From JAAAOZ01 sp964496595 (GTDB taxonomy: Bacteria; Chloroflexota; Anaerolineae; B4-G1; SLSP01), in NCBI GenBank assembly GCA_964496595.1, contig CAZCAI010000101.1, positions 1 to 17,795 on the forward strand: a stretch of 17,795 nucleotides of DNA, given 5' to 3'. Made by a program: the position numbers and the translations under genes. Within the stretch, counting starts at the first letter, position 1. Every line of letters starts with the position of its first letter. Of this stretch, positions 1 to 6,815 are shown piece after piece. The notes beneath the pieces are model-generated. The model saw nothing but the letters and a program-made list of their open reading frames with translations. It made no database searches and was not told the origin of the DNA.

Positions 1-25
1 AAGGGGGCGCCATCCCAAAAGCAAA

Positions 26-68
26 CGCCCCGCAGATCGCGCGATCTGCGGGGCGGGGATTGTTTTTT
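26..68. terminator. Bidirectional intrinsic terminator
   Basis: A perfect 15-bp inverted repeat (arms 26-40 and 41-55, CGCCCCGCAGATCGC and its complement) is followed on the plus strand by GGGATTG and six T (63-68). On the minus strand the stem is followed by TTTGCTTTT. It lies just past the stop codon of the minus-strand LCP gene, so it probably ends that transcript and also one entering on the plus strand from outside the window. The two arms abut, so the real loop must open a few central base pairs. Confidence 0.8.
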
Positions 69-83
69 CGAAAGGCCAGATGG

Positions 84-1466
84 CTAATCGGGCGGGCCGG
101 GGTAGTCCTCGCCCAAGATGACAACGATGTCCTGCGAACTTTCACCTTGCTGCCGCCGGATCAAGGAGGAGGGAGGGAGTTGCAAGAGCTTGATAATCTG
201 CGAGGCGCAACTCTCTTTATCCCGATATAAGACGACCATCGAACTGGCGTAATTTTGGCGGTCAGCGTTGGCGATCTCCACGATATTGAAGCCGTTCTGC
301 TGAAGATACTCCCCCGTCTCACCCGCGAAGCCCGATTGCAAGGTGCCGTTGAGCACGGCGACGCTGGCCGGATCTGGGGTCGTCGTCGGGGCAGGCGGCG
401 CGTTGCTCTGGGCCGGTTCCGGCGTGGGCGTCGGCTCGTTTTCGAAGAAGACGTAGTCGCGCACGGCGCGCATTCTCTCGCGCAGCGGCACCAACACCTG
501 CGAGCCATCGGGCGTGATCCAGTTCTGCGTGCAACTACTGTCGATGACGCCGAAGCGGATCTGCGATTGATCCACCTGGGTGGCTAAATTCGCCAGCGCC
601 AGAATCTGATCGAGCGCCAGGTCGGTTTGAATAGAGGTGTCGACGGTGGCGTAGATGTCGGAGGCGTTCCGGGCCAGATCCGGCAACAGTTCCAGGCTGA
701 TGATCCGGTCTAAGATAGCCAACATCACCTGCTGCTGGCGCCGCGAGCGGGCGAAGTCGCTGCTGCCGTGGCGCGTGCGGGCGTATTTGAGGGCCATCGC
801 GCCGTCGAAGTGATGCCAACCCGGCTCGATGATGAGATGCTCGTAGCCGTAGTGCCCGTCGGGATACCTGGCGTCGTCGATGCGCTCTTCGACGTAAATA
901 TCGATGCCGCCGATCAAGTCAACGATCTCGATGAAGCCGTGGAAGTTGACACGGACGTAATAATCGATGGGCACGCCTAAGTTGTACTCCACGGTCTCAA
1001 CGGCTAACGTCGGGCCGCCGCCGGAATGCCCGTAGAGATCGCCTAAGAAGTGCGCGGTGTTGATACGTCCATCATCGTGGCCGGGAATCGGCACCCACAG
1101 GTCGCGAGGAATGGAGAGCGCGCCCGCACGCAATGTTTTGGGATCAAGTGTGACCAACATCATTGTGTCAGTGCGCCATGGGCCGCTCTCCTGCGCGCGC
1201 TCGTCGATCCCCAGCACGAGCACCGTCACACGATCCTCGCCCGTCCAGGTGGGGAGCGCCGAGCCAAAGGAGTATTTGACGTTCTCGCTGGAGCCGGTGC
1301 TGCTGGGAAGGCCGGGCATACCGCCCGGCGTCGCCATCGCGCCCTGGAACCAGGAGAGGATAAAAAGCACCACCGCCACGGCGATGCCCAACAATAACAA
1401 TAGCAGGACGCCGGTCAACAGCGCCGGCGCCATATTTCTACGCTGCGCAATACCTCTTTTCATCAT
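84..1466 (-). CDS. LytR-CpsA-Psr (LCP) family protein with C-terminal LytR_C domain (LCP1)
   Basis: A 460-residue membrane-anchored protein. LCP enzymes transfer glycopolymers from a polyprenyl-diphosphate carrier to peptidoglycan on the outer face of the membrane. One transmembrane segment lies at about residues 13-41. The LCP domain spans about 80-255, with VLGIDER (Asp88), RTDT (Arg98, Asp100), SIPRD (118-122) and the Arg-rich YARTR...FARSRRQQQ block (228-246). These are the positions that bind metal and diphosphate in the family. A short Pro/Thr linker (345-366) leads to a LytR_C domain (about 367-455, begins SVAVLNGT). The start at 1466 is favoured by GGAGG at 1478-1482, 11 nt away; a second ATG directly follows. 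The gene is downstream of the glycosyltransferase on the same strand but separated by a 94-bp repeat element, so co-transcription is uncertain. The exact polymer is unknown. Confidence 0.92.
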   Translation of the reverse strand: MMKRGIAQRRNMAPALLTGVLLLLLLGIAVAVVLFILSWFQGAMATPGGMPGLPSSTGSSENVKYSFGSALPTWTGEDRVTVLVLGIDERAQESGPWRTDTMMLVTLDPKTLRAGALSIPRDLWVPIPGHDDGRINTAHFLGDLYGHSGGGPTLAVETVEYNLGVPIDYYVRVNFHGFIEIVDLIGGIDIYVEERIDDARYPDGHYGYEHLIIEPGWHHFDGAMALKYARTRHGSSDFARSRRQQQVMLAILDRIISLELLPDLARNASDIYATVDTSIQTDLALDQILALANLATQVDQSQIRFGVIDSSCTQNWITPDGSQVLVPLRERMRAVRDYVFFENEPTPTPEPAQSNAPPAPTTTPDPASVAVLNGTLQSGFAGETGEYLQQNGFNIVEIANADRQNYASSMVVLYRDKESCASQIIKLLQLPPSSLIRRQQGESSQDIVVILGEDYPGPPD

Positions 1467-1500
1467 AAAAAATTACACCTCCGGTATTTCGTAGCCCAAC

Positions 1501-1594
1501 CCTTGCGAAGGTTACACAAGGACTTCGGTCTCAAAATACGATAGCTAACAGAGGACGCCTTAGTTTGAAAGGCTCTCGAATAACCTTCGCAAGG
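1501..1594. repeat. TIR element copy A (CCTTGCGAAGGTTA ends)
   Basis: A 94-bp intergenic element bounded by a perfect 14-bp inverted repeat: CCTTGCGAAGGTTA at 1501-1514 and TAACCTTCGCAAGG at 1581-1594. The interior can form two further hairpins: GAC-TTCG-GTC (1521-1530, a UUCG-type tetraloop) and GCCTT/AAGGC (about 1558-1572). The same ends recur at 6664-6763 and 13858-13955 with different interiors. It sits between the glycosyltransferase stop and the LCP1 ribosome binding site, so it is probably transcribed if those genes share an mRNA. No target-site duplication is visible. Confidence 0.8.
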
Positions 1595-1660
1595 TTCCCA
1601 GGTAGCTTATTTTTCAAGACCTCTACGTGATCTTTAGTTTTGTGCTTTTCTTACTCATTT

Positions 1661-2830
1661 CTAATTGTGTTGAATCAGCGCCAGCAGCGCCTCTTCCCAG
1701 CGATCCACCGCCGAGGGCAAATCGTAGGCCTGGTGGAGGAAACGGGGGCCATTCTCTCCTAAGCGCGCCCTCGCGACGGGATCGTTCAAGAGGCCGATGA
1801 CGGCCTCGGCAAATGCGGGCGGCTCATCCGCCGTGATGAGATGCTCGCCGGGCGTGGCGCGCAGCCCATGGTTGCAGACCGTCGTCGCGACAACAGGGAC
1901 GCCCATCGCCAAGGCGTCCATCACTTTTTGCAACAGGCCGCCCGCCACCAACAGCGGCGAGATGAAGACATCGGCGGCGCGATACCAGGGCGCCAGATTG
2001 TCGACAAAGCCGGTGACGATCACGCGCTCATCGCTGTCGGCTCGCTCACGCAGAGCGGGCGGCGGCGATCCACCGACGATGTAGAGGCGCGCCTCGGCCG
2101 CCTCGCGCCGGATGCGGGGCCAAATCTCATCCAAGAACCAATCGATGCCGGTGAGATTGTGCTGGCGATCCATCGCGCCGACGAAGAGGAGATTCGCGCC
2201 GCGCGGCGTCGCCGGCTCCGGCGCAGAGGTTGGATCAAGCGCGGGAGCGAGCGGGACTAATAGCAGATCGTGCGCCGGGAAGTGGGGGGCCATCAGGGCG
2301 CGGTCGCCCTCAGAGATGGCAAGGATGAGATCGTAGCGGCGGTAGAGGGCCGGTTCCATAGAGCGAAAGAGGTTGGCTTTGAGCCGCGCCAACGCGCGAC
2401 GCACTCCCGTCAAGCGGGCAACGCGCTGCTCTTGCAGAAACCAGTTGACGTCCTGCGTGCGAAAGGAGGCCGGCGGCAGCGGCTGGCCGATCAAGATGGC
2501 GGCGGTTTGAGTGGTCTCGACGTGAACGGCGTCGGGACGCAGATCACGCAGGGCGTGGGCCACGGCGCGTCGCAAGGCCAGGTAGCTGCGGGCGATGGCG
2601 AACGGCGCGAGGCCGGGGAGATCGCGATGGTGCGGTGTGGTGATGATCTCCTCGCAGATCGCTGCGACGTGGGGCAGATGCTCGCGCTCCGTCTCGCGCA
2701 TCCGGGCGACCAGCGAGATGCGATGCCCGCGCCGGTGAAGGGCCGTCATCAGCCCAAAAAGCGATTCCCCCCCGGCATGACCGACCGAGGGGGCAGGAAA
2801 TTGTTTGTAGATAAAGAGAATGTGAGCCAT
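1661..2830 (-). CDS. Glycosyltransferase, GT4-type (GT-B fold)
   Basis: A 389-residue cytoplasmic or peripheral sugar transferase. The N-terminal acceptor domain (about 1-190) starts with a beta strand (HILFIYKQFP) and a Gly-rich turn (HAGGES). The C-terminal donor domain (about 205-375) contains LLFVGAMDRQHN, VIVTGFVDNL, ISPLLVAGGLLQKVMDALAMG and PVVAT, typical of nucleotide-sugar-binding GT4 enzymes. The usual EX7E motif is altered: the first Glu position reads Ala/Gly and the second Asp. That resembles exopolysaccharide GTs with an 'I/VA.G..NKVLEAMAMG' signature. RNase J ends 29 nt upstream, consistent with one operon. No strong ribosome binding site precedes the ATG. Proximity to LCP1 suggests envelope glycopolymer synthesis, but donor and acceptor cannot be read from the sequence. 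Confidence 0.88.
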   Translation of the reverse strand: MAHILFIYKQFPAPSVGHAGGESLFGLMTALHRRGHRISLVARMRETEREHLPHVAAICEEIITTPHHRDLPGLAPFAIARSYLALRRAVAHALRDLRPDAVHVETTQTAAILIGQPLPPASFRTQDVNWFLQEQRVARLTGVRRALARLKANLFRSMEPALYRRYDLILAISEGDRALMAPHFPAHDLLLVPLAPALDPTSAPEPATPRGANLLFVGAMDRQHNLTGIDWFLDEIWPRIRREAAEARLYIVGGSPPPALRERADSDERVIVTGFVDNLAPWYRAADVFISPLLVAGGLLQKVMDALAMGVPVVATTVCNHGLRATPGEHLITADEPPAFAEAVIGLLNDPVARARLGENGPRFLHQAYDLPSAVDRWEEALLALIQHN

Positions 2831-2859
2831 CGAACTGGGTCTCTGCCCTTACGCAGACC

Positions 2860-4512
2860 TCACGCGATGGGCATCGCCACAACCAACATCGTTGGGCGGT
2901 TCTTGGCCTCCCGATAGAAGAAGTTGGAGACCTCCCGGCGGACGGTCTTCTCAACGACGTCCGGCGTGGTTGTCGGCGCGATGCCTTTCAAAGCGCGGCG
3001 CACAATGTCCTCAGCCTCATCCACCAGATCGGATAGCACTTCCTGCGATGCGACGCCCCGCGTCTGAATGACAGGGTGATCAATCAATTGGCCCTGGTTC
3101 TGATTGTAGCGGAAGGCGATATAACAGACGCCCGTCGCGGCCAACTCATCACGATCTTGCAAGATCGAGGGACTGATCGCGTCACCCACCCAGGAGCCAT
3201 CCACATAGACATAGCCGCCGGGGATGCGCTCACCAATCTCCATCGAGTTCTCGGTGAAGCGGATGACGTGACCATTTTCCACGGCGGCGGTGTGGCGCTC
3301 AGGAATGCCCACCTGGTGCGCCAGCGCGGCATGTTGCTTGAGATGGCGCAATTCGCCGTGAATGGGGATGAAGAATTGGGGACGCAGGATATTGATCAGC
3401 ATCTTGAGTTCCTCTTGGCTGGCGTGGCCGGAGACGTGCACGGGCGAGAGGGGGTGATAGACAACCTTCGCGCCTTTCTGGAAGAGTTGGTTGATGACGC
3501 GATGGACGGTCTCTTCGTTGCCGGGGATGGTGTGCGAGGAGAGGACGACAGTATCGCCGGGCACGACGCGCAGCGAGGAATGCCGGCCGGTAGCCAACCG
3601 CCCCATGATGGAGCGCGGCTCGCCCTGCGAACCGGTCGCCATAATCGCGACTTCCTGCGGCGGGAGGCGGTGAATCTCGTGGAGGGAGACGATTAAATTA
3701 TCGGGCACATCCAAATAGCCCAATTCCTGCGCCATCTTGACGTTCTTGACCATCGATGTGCCGGCGATGGCGACTTTGCGCCCGAAGTTTGCCGCGACAT
3801 CCATCACCTGCTGGATACGCGAGATCAACGAGGCGAACGTGGCGACAATGATGCGCCCCTTGGCCTCGCGGAAGACATCCTCCATCGCCGAGGTTAGCAA
3901 CCGCTCGGACGGCGTCGCGCCCGGGCTGACAGCGTTGGTGCTATCGGAGAGCAGGGCCAGCACGCCGCGCCGGTTGAAATCCGCCAACTTGGCCATATCC
4001 GGCGGCCAACCATCCACCGGCGTGTGATCAAATTTGAAGTCGCCGCTATGCACAATCAGGCCCACGGGCGTCTCGATGCCCAGGCCGACCGTATCGGGGA
4101 TGCTGTGGCAGACGTGGTACGGTTCCACTTTGAACGGGCCGAGCCGGAGCACATCCCCCGGCGCCATGGTGTTGATCTTGACGCGCTTCTGCACCTCACG
4201 GCGGAGATTGACTTCGATCAACCCGCGCGTGAGGCAGGTGGCGTAGACCGGCGCGGTGAACTCTTGCAAGAAGTGGGGCAGCGCGCCGATGTGATCCATA
4301 TGCCCGTGCGTGATGACAATCCCCCGAATGCGGTCTTCTTTCCCGCGCAGGTAATCGTAATCGGGGATAATGTAATCCACGCCGTACATATCACTTTCCG
4401 GGAACATCATACCGACATCTATGATTAAGATGTTTCGGCCATATTCCACGACCATCATATTTTTTCCAACTTCCCCCAGGCCGCCGAGGGGAATAATTCG
4501 TAAGTTTTCCAT
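2860..4512 (-). CDS. rnj: Ribonuclease J (metallo-beta-lactamase/beta-CASP)
   Basis: RNase J is a 5'-3' exo- and endoribonuclease of mRNA turnover and rRNA maturation. The 550-residue protein matches the family's usual length (about 555). Seen in order: the RIIPLGGLGEVGKNM start signature, the zinc motif HGHMDH (residues 69-74 from this start), the HSIPDTVGL and HSGDFKFD metal-ligand region, the beta-CASP domain around LLSDSTNA, MATGSQGEPRSIMGRL and HTIPGNE, the HVSGHASQEE and PIHGELRHL motifs, and a C-terminal domain. An ATG at 4522-4524 would add MKDT. I prefer 4512 because AAGG lies 5 nt upstream and family members begin a few residues before RIIPLGG, but the choice is open. It leads the probable rnj-glycosyltransferase operon. 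Confidence 0.95.
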   Translation of the reverse strand: MENLRIIPLGGLGEVGKNMMVVEYGRNILIIDVGMMFPESDMYGVDYIIPDYDYLRGKEDRIRGIVITHGHMDHIGALPHFLQEFTAPVYATCLTRGLIEVNLRREVQKRVKINTMAPGDVLRLGPFKVEPYHVCHSIPDTVGLGIETPVGLIVHSGDFKFDHTPVDGWPPDMAKLADFNRRGVLALLSDSTNAVSPGATPSERLLTSAMEDVFREAKGRIIVATFASLISRIQQVMDVAANFGRKVAIAGTSMVKNVKMAQELGYLDVPDNLIVSLHEIHRLPPQEVAIMATGSQGEPRSIMGRLATGRHSSLRVVPGDTVVLSSHTIPGNEETVHRVINQLFQKGAKVVYHPLSPVHVSGHASQEELKMLINILRPQFFIPIHGELRHLKQHAALAHQVGIPERHTAAVENGHVIRFTENSMEIGERIPGGYVYVDGSWVGDAISPSILQDRDELAATGVCYIAFRYNQNQGQLIDHPVIQTRGVASQEVLSDLVDEAEDIVRRALKGIAPTTTPDVVEKTVRREVSNFFYREAKNRPTMLVVAMPIA

Positions 4513-4567
4513 AGTATCCTTCATTGTTTCAGTTTAATAAACGTAGTTGACAGTAAGATCGCCGGGG

Positions 4568-4596
4568 CTTATAGCAAGAAGAGGCTTGACTCAAAA
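4568..4596 (-). promoter_or_regulatory. Candidate promoter for rnj
   Basis: On the minus strand TATAAG (4568-4573) is preceded by an extended -10 TGC (4574-4576). A weak -35 is available as TTTTGA with a 17-bp spacer (4591-4596) or TTGAGT with a 15-bp spacer. The extended -10 is the main support. Confidence 0.45.
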
Positions 4597-4780
4597 TTTA
4601 ATGACATATCCGCTGATTTGGTAGGATGTCGACGTATTTATCTCGCTGATACTGATTTCATCGCCCAGATGATCTAAAATCTATGAGGGCATGGTAGCAT
4701 AATCAAGGAGCATGTCAAACTTACTGCCAATACGAGTACCAATACACACAGAAATCATAGGCCAAAGATCAATTTCCATT

Positions 4781-4804
4781 CGTGACAAACGCCGTGACAA
4801 ACGC
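4781..4804. repeat. Perfect 12-bp tandem repeat upstream of the LCP2 promoter
   Basis: CGTGACAAACGC occurs twice head-to-tail (4781-4792 and 4793-4804), ending 6 bp before the predicted -35 hexamer. Tandem sites at this position are typical of activator binding (class II-like placement). The protein is unknown. Confidence 0.7.
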
Positions 4805-4810
4805 GAGGTC

Positions 4811-4839
4811 TTGTTTTTTTCTATTGGGCATGGTATAAA
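4811..4839 (+). promoter_or_regulatory. Sigma-70-type promoter of LCP2
   Basis: TTGTTT (4811-4816), a 17-bp spacer, then TATAAA (4834-4839) preceded by an extended -10 TGG (4831-4833). The predicted start leaves a leader of about 35 nt with AAAAGGGG (4864-4871) 10 nt before the ATG at 4882. Confidence 0.65.
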
Positions 4840-4881
4840 ACCATTAAGCAAATTGAGGTTGCCAAAAGGGGTTGTAAAGTT

Positions 4882-6465
4882 ATGAAACGTTGGACACAAG
4901 CGCTGTCTTGGCTAATTTACGTAGCATTGTTTTTGCTGATGGGGATCGGCGTCTATGCGTGGCGCACGGAACAAGCCTCACCGCCAACGCCGATTATCGT
5001 GACGGCGACGCCCGCAGGTTCGGCGCCCACGCTGACGACGCAGTCTCCTACATCGACCTCGACACATACATCCACGCCGACGCCCTCGCCGACGCAATCT
5101 TCGGAGTTGCCGCCGACGTGGACGCCCACCGCCACCCCGACAAGGACGCCCTCGCCCACACCGCGCCCCACCCAGACGCCAACGCCGCCCCCGATGGTGA
5201 TCCCCACGTCGCTGCCCATCCAGGATGGCGTGGCGGTCGTCACCTCGACGCTGCCGCAGCCCACGCCGATGCCCCTCATCGCGCAGCCGGAGGGTACGAT
5301 CAATATCCTGGCCCTGGGCGTCGACTCGGATGACAGCGAGAGCGTCTCGCTTACCGATGTCATCCTCATCATATCGATCTTCCCCGACCTGCCTGGCGTT
5401 AGCATGATCTCCGTGCCGCGCGATTACTACGCCTGGATTCCCACCTGGGGCCTGGACAAGATCAACACGACCTATCTGCGCGGGGTCAAATCGAACTATC
5501 CAGGGGGCGGGCCGGCGCTGATGAAAGCCACGATGGAATACAACTTCGGGCTGCCCATCCACTACTACGCGATGGTCGATTTCAGCAGCTACCGGAGCAT
5601 TGTGGATGCGGTCGGCGGCGTGGATGTGGTCGTCGAATGTCCGTTCCACGATACCTACCCCGATCCAGAGGTAGAGGCGGGGCAGACGGATATCGATATG
5701 GAGCCGGGCATTCATCATTTGGATGGCAAGCACGCGCTCTGGTACGTCCGCTCGAGAGGCCCATTAAGTGGCGGATCGGATTTCGACCGCCATCGCCGCC
5801 AGCAACAGGTGATGTTGGCGATCTTCGAGAAGGCGCTCAGCCAGCAGATGATCCCGCGCATCCCCGATCTGTGGGCGACCTATCAGGAGAGCGTGAGGAC
5901 CGATCTCAAGCTCCAGGATCTGCTCTATCTGGGCACAGTGGCGGCGCGATTGGATATGCGGAATCTCAAAAGTCGCTTTATTCGCGGCAGCCATCTGCTG
6001 GAATCGGGCACGAAGCCCAATGGCGGCTATATTTTGATCCCTCACTACGAAGAGCTGTACAATTTTATGCTGGAGGCGGCGCAGCCGCCGGTGACCAGCC
6101 GGGCGGCGCAGCGCGCGTATCGCGTGGCGGTGTGGAATGGCACGGGGAACAGCAGTTGGGGCGCGGTCGCGGCCTATCGCTTGAGCCTGGAGGGCTTCGT
6201 GGTGACCGAGATCACGGATGTGGAAGGGACGCCCCACACACAGATCGTGGACTTCACGACGACGGCCAAGGGATCGCCGCTGTACAAGTTGCTGCGATTG
6301 TACAAGCTAGACGCCGGCGAGGTGATATCCGAGCCGACGGAGGGGAGTCCGGTCGATTTCCGCGTGACGCTGGGCTGGGACTACGATCCTTGCGTGGGGA
6401 CGGTCACGGCGCGCTGGCGACCAACGCCCACACCTACGCCGACGGGGACCATCACGCCACCGTAG
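4882..6465 (+). CDS. LCP family protein with long Pro/Thr linker and LytR_C domain (LCP2)
   Basis: A 527-residue predicted membrane-anchored, extracellular LCP protein. A transmembrane helix (about 8-27) is followed by a low-complexity Pro/Thr/Ser linker (about 33-112). The LCP domain (about 138-320) contains LALGVDSD (Asp148), SLTDV (Asp159), SVPRDYY (177-183), INTTYLRG, GGVDVVVE and YVRSRG...DFDRHRRQQQV. A LytR_C domain spans about 412-500, and the tail PTPTPTPTGTITPP ends at TAG. Compared with LCP1, the Arg of the RTDT motif is Leu157, so one expected diphosphate-contact residue is missing while both Asp are kept. It may have altered substrate preference or weaker activity. The stop codon is the first three bases of a repeat element (6463-6576), so the tail may have been reshaped by an insertion. 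Its promoter and tandem repeat lie directly upstream. Confidence 0.92.
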   Translation: MKRWTQALSWLIYVALFLLMGIGVYAWRTEQASPPTPIIVTATPAGSAPTLTTQSPTSTSTHTSTPTPSPTQSSELPPTWTPTATPTRTPSPTPRPTQTPTPPPMVIPTSLPIQDGVAVVTSTLPQPTPMPLIAQPEGTINILALGVDSDDSESVSLTDVILIISIFPDLPGVSMISVPRDYYAWIPTWGLDKINTTYLRGVKSNYPGGGPALMKATMEYNFGLPIHYYAMVDFSSYRSIVDAVGGVDVVVECPFHDTYPDPEVEAGQTDIDMEPGIHHLDGKHALWYVRSRGPLSGGSDFDRHRRQQQVMLAIFEKALSQQMIPRIPDLWATYQESVRTDLKLQDLLYLGTVAARLDMRNLKSRFIRGSHLLESGTKPNGGYILIPHYEELYNFMLEAAQPPVTSRAAQRAYRVAVWNGTGNSSWGAVAAYRLSLEGFVVTEITDVEGTPHTQIVDFTTTAKGSPLYKLLRLYKLDAGEVISEPTEGSPVDFRVTLGWDYDPCVGTVTARWRPTPTPTPTGTITPP

Positions 6466-6582
6466 TACACCTCGGCGGAAGTTCCTCCCCAGTTAGTTAC
6501 GCTCGGAGCGGATCGTCAGATCCGCGACTCTACGTCGGAACGGGGATCTAACGATCCCCTGGGAGCAAATTTAACTGGGGAG
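6463..6582 (+). repeat. REPIN-like double-hairpin element, copy 1
   Basis: Bases 6463-6576 match the reverse complement of 13182-13295 with 4 mismatches in 114. Hairpin 1 is GCGGATC-GTCA-GATCCGC (6508-6525). Hairpin 2 is GGGGATC-TAAC-GATCCCC (6542-6559). The two are mirror images of one core (GGATCGTCAGATCC). Between them CGAC/GTCG (6525-6537) can form a small third stem. This copy also has an outer 11-bp inverted repeat, CTCCCCAGTTA (6485-6495) with TAACTGGGGAG (6572-6582). The left edge overlaps the LCP2 stop codon. Confidence 0.85.
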
Positions 6583-6663
6583 CCATTTATGCTGCGCTGT
6601 AGTAGCGTGACGCGGATGGCATCGCGACGGTGATCGGCTAATCGAATCGAGTTCCTTGAGGAA

Positions 6664-6763
6664 ACCCTTGCGAAGGCGCCAAGAACCTGCGGTAAACAGA
6701 TTCAGCAGCTCGCTGCCCCTCATACGGTCTGTTTGAGATCACTTGCGCAACCTTCGCAAGGGT
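6664..6763. repeat. TIR element copy B
   Basis: A 100-bp element with a perfect 13-bp terminal inverted repeat: ACCCTTGCGAAGG (6664-6676) and CCTTCGCAAGGGT (6751-6763). Inside, AAACAGA (about 6694-6700) can pair with TCTGTTT (6728-6734), enclosing a CAGC/GCTG hairpin. It lies between the convergent LCP2 and mltG genes, where no conventional poly-T terminator is visible. Confidence 0.8.
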
Positions 6764-6815
6764 AGTCTAATTTTGCAACCAGCCTCCAACACTACTCCGC
6801 TGGCTACAAACGGAG

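Larger units (their letters stand above)
4525..4881. other. Divergent intergenic region between RNase J and LCP2
   Basis: About 360 bp without a convincing gene, visibly more AT-rich than the flanks. It holds a candidate minus-strand promoter near 4568-4596, a perfect 12-bp tandem repeat at 4781-4804 and a plus-strand extended -10 promoter at 4811-4839. I see no riboswitch or RNA gene in 4600-4780. Confidence 0.6.

Noticed and set aside
1494..1594. Integron attC-like site at TIR element A (GCCCAAC before the left arm)
   Set aside because: The partner GTTRRRY core is missing on the right and copies B and C lack both cores; there is no integrase in the window.
4712..4885. 57-codon plus-strand ORF preceded by AAGGAG and overlapping the LCP2 start by ATGA
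   Set aside because: The AAGGAG is only 1 nt from the ATG, codons are rich in ATA, AGA and TTA unlike the neighbours, the frame runs through the predicted LCP2 promoter and the tandem repeat, and the peptide resembles no family I know.
4681..4899. 72-residue minus-strand ORF across the divergent promoter region
   Set aside because: It overlaps the start of LCP2 and its promoter, has no ribosome binding site of note and no recognisable domain.
4953..5733. Long minus-strand ORFs inside LCP2
   Set aside because: These are shadow frames of the Pro/Thr-rich GC-biased linker; they read as Val/Gly/Arg low complexity.
6795..6815. CTCCG/CGGAG stem after mltG as a terminator
   Set aside because: Only 5 bp of stem and no T run on the minus strand.
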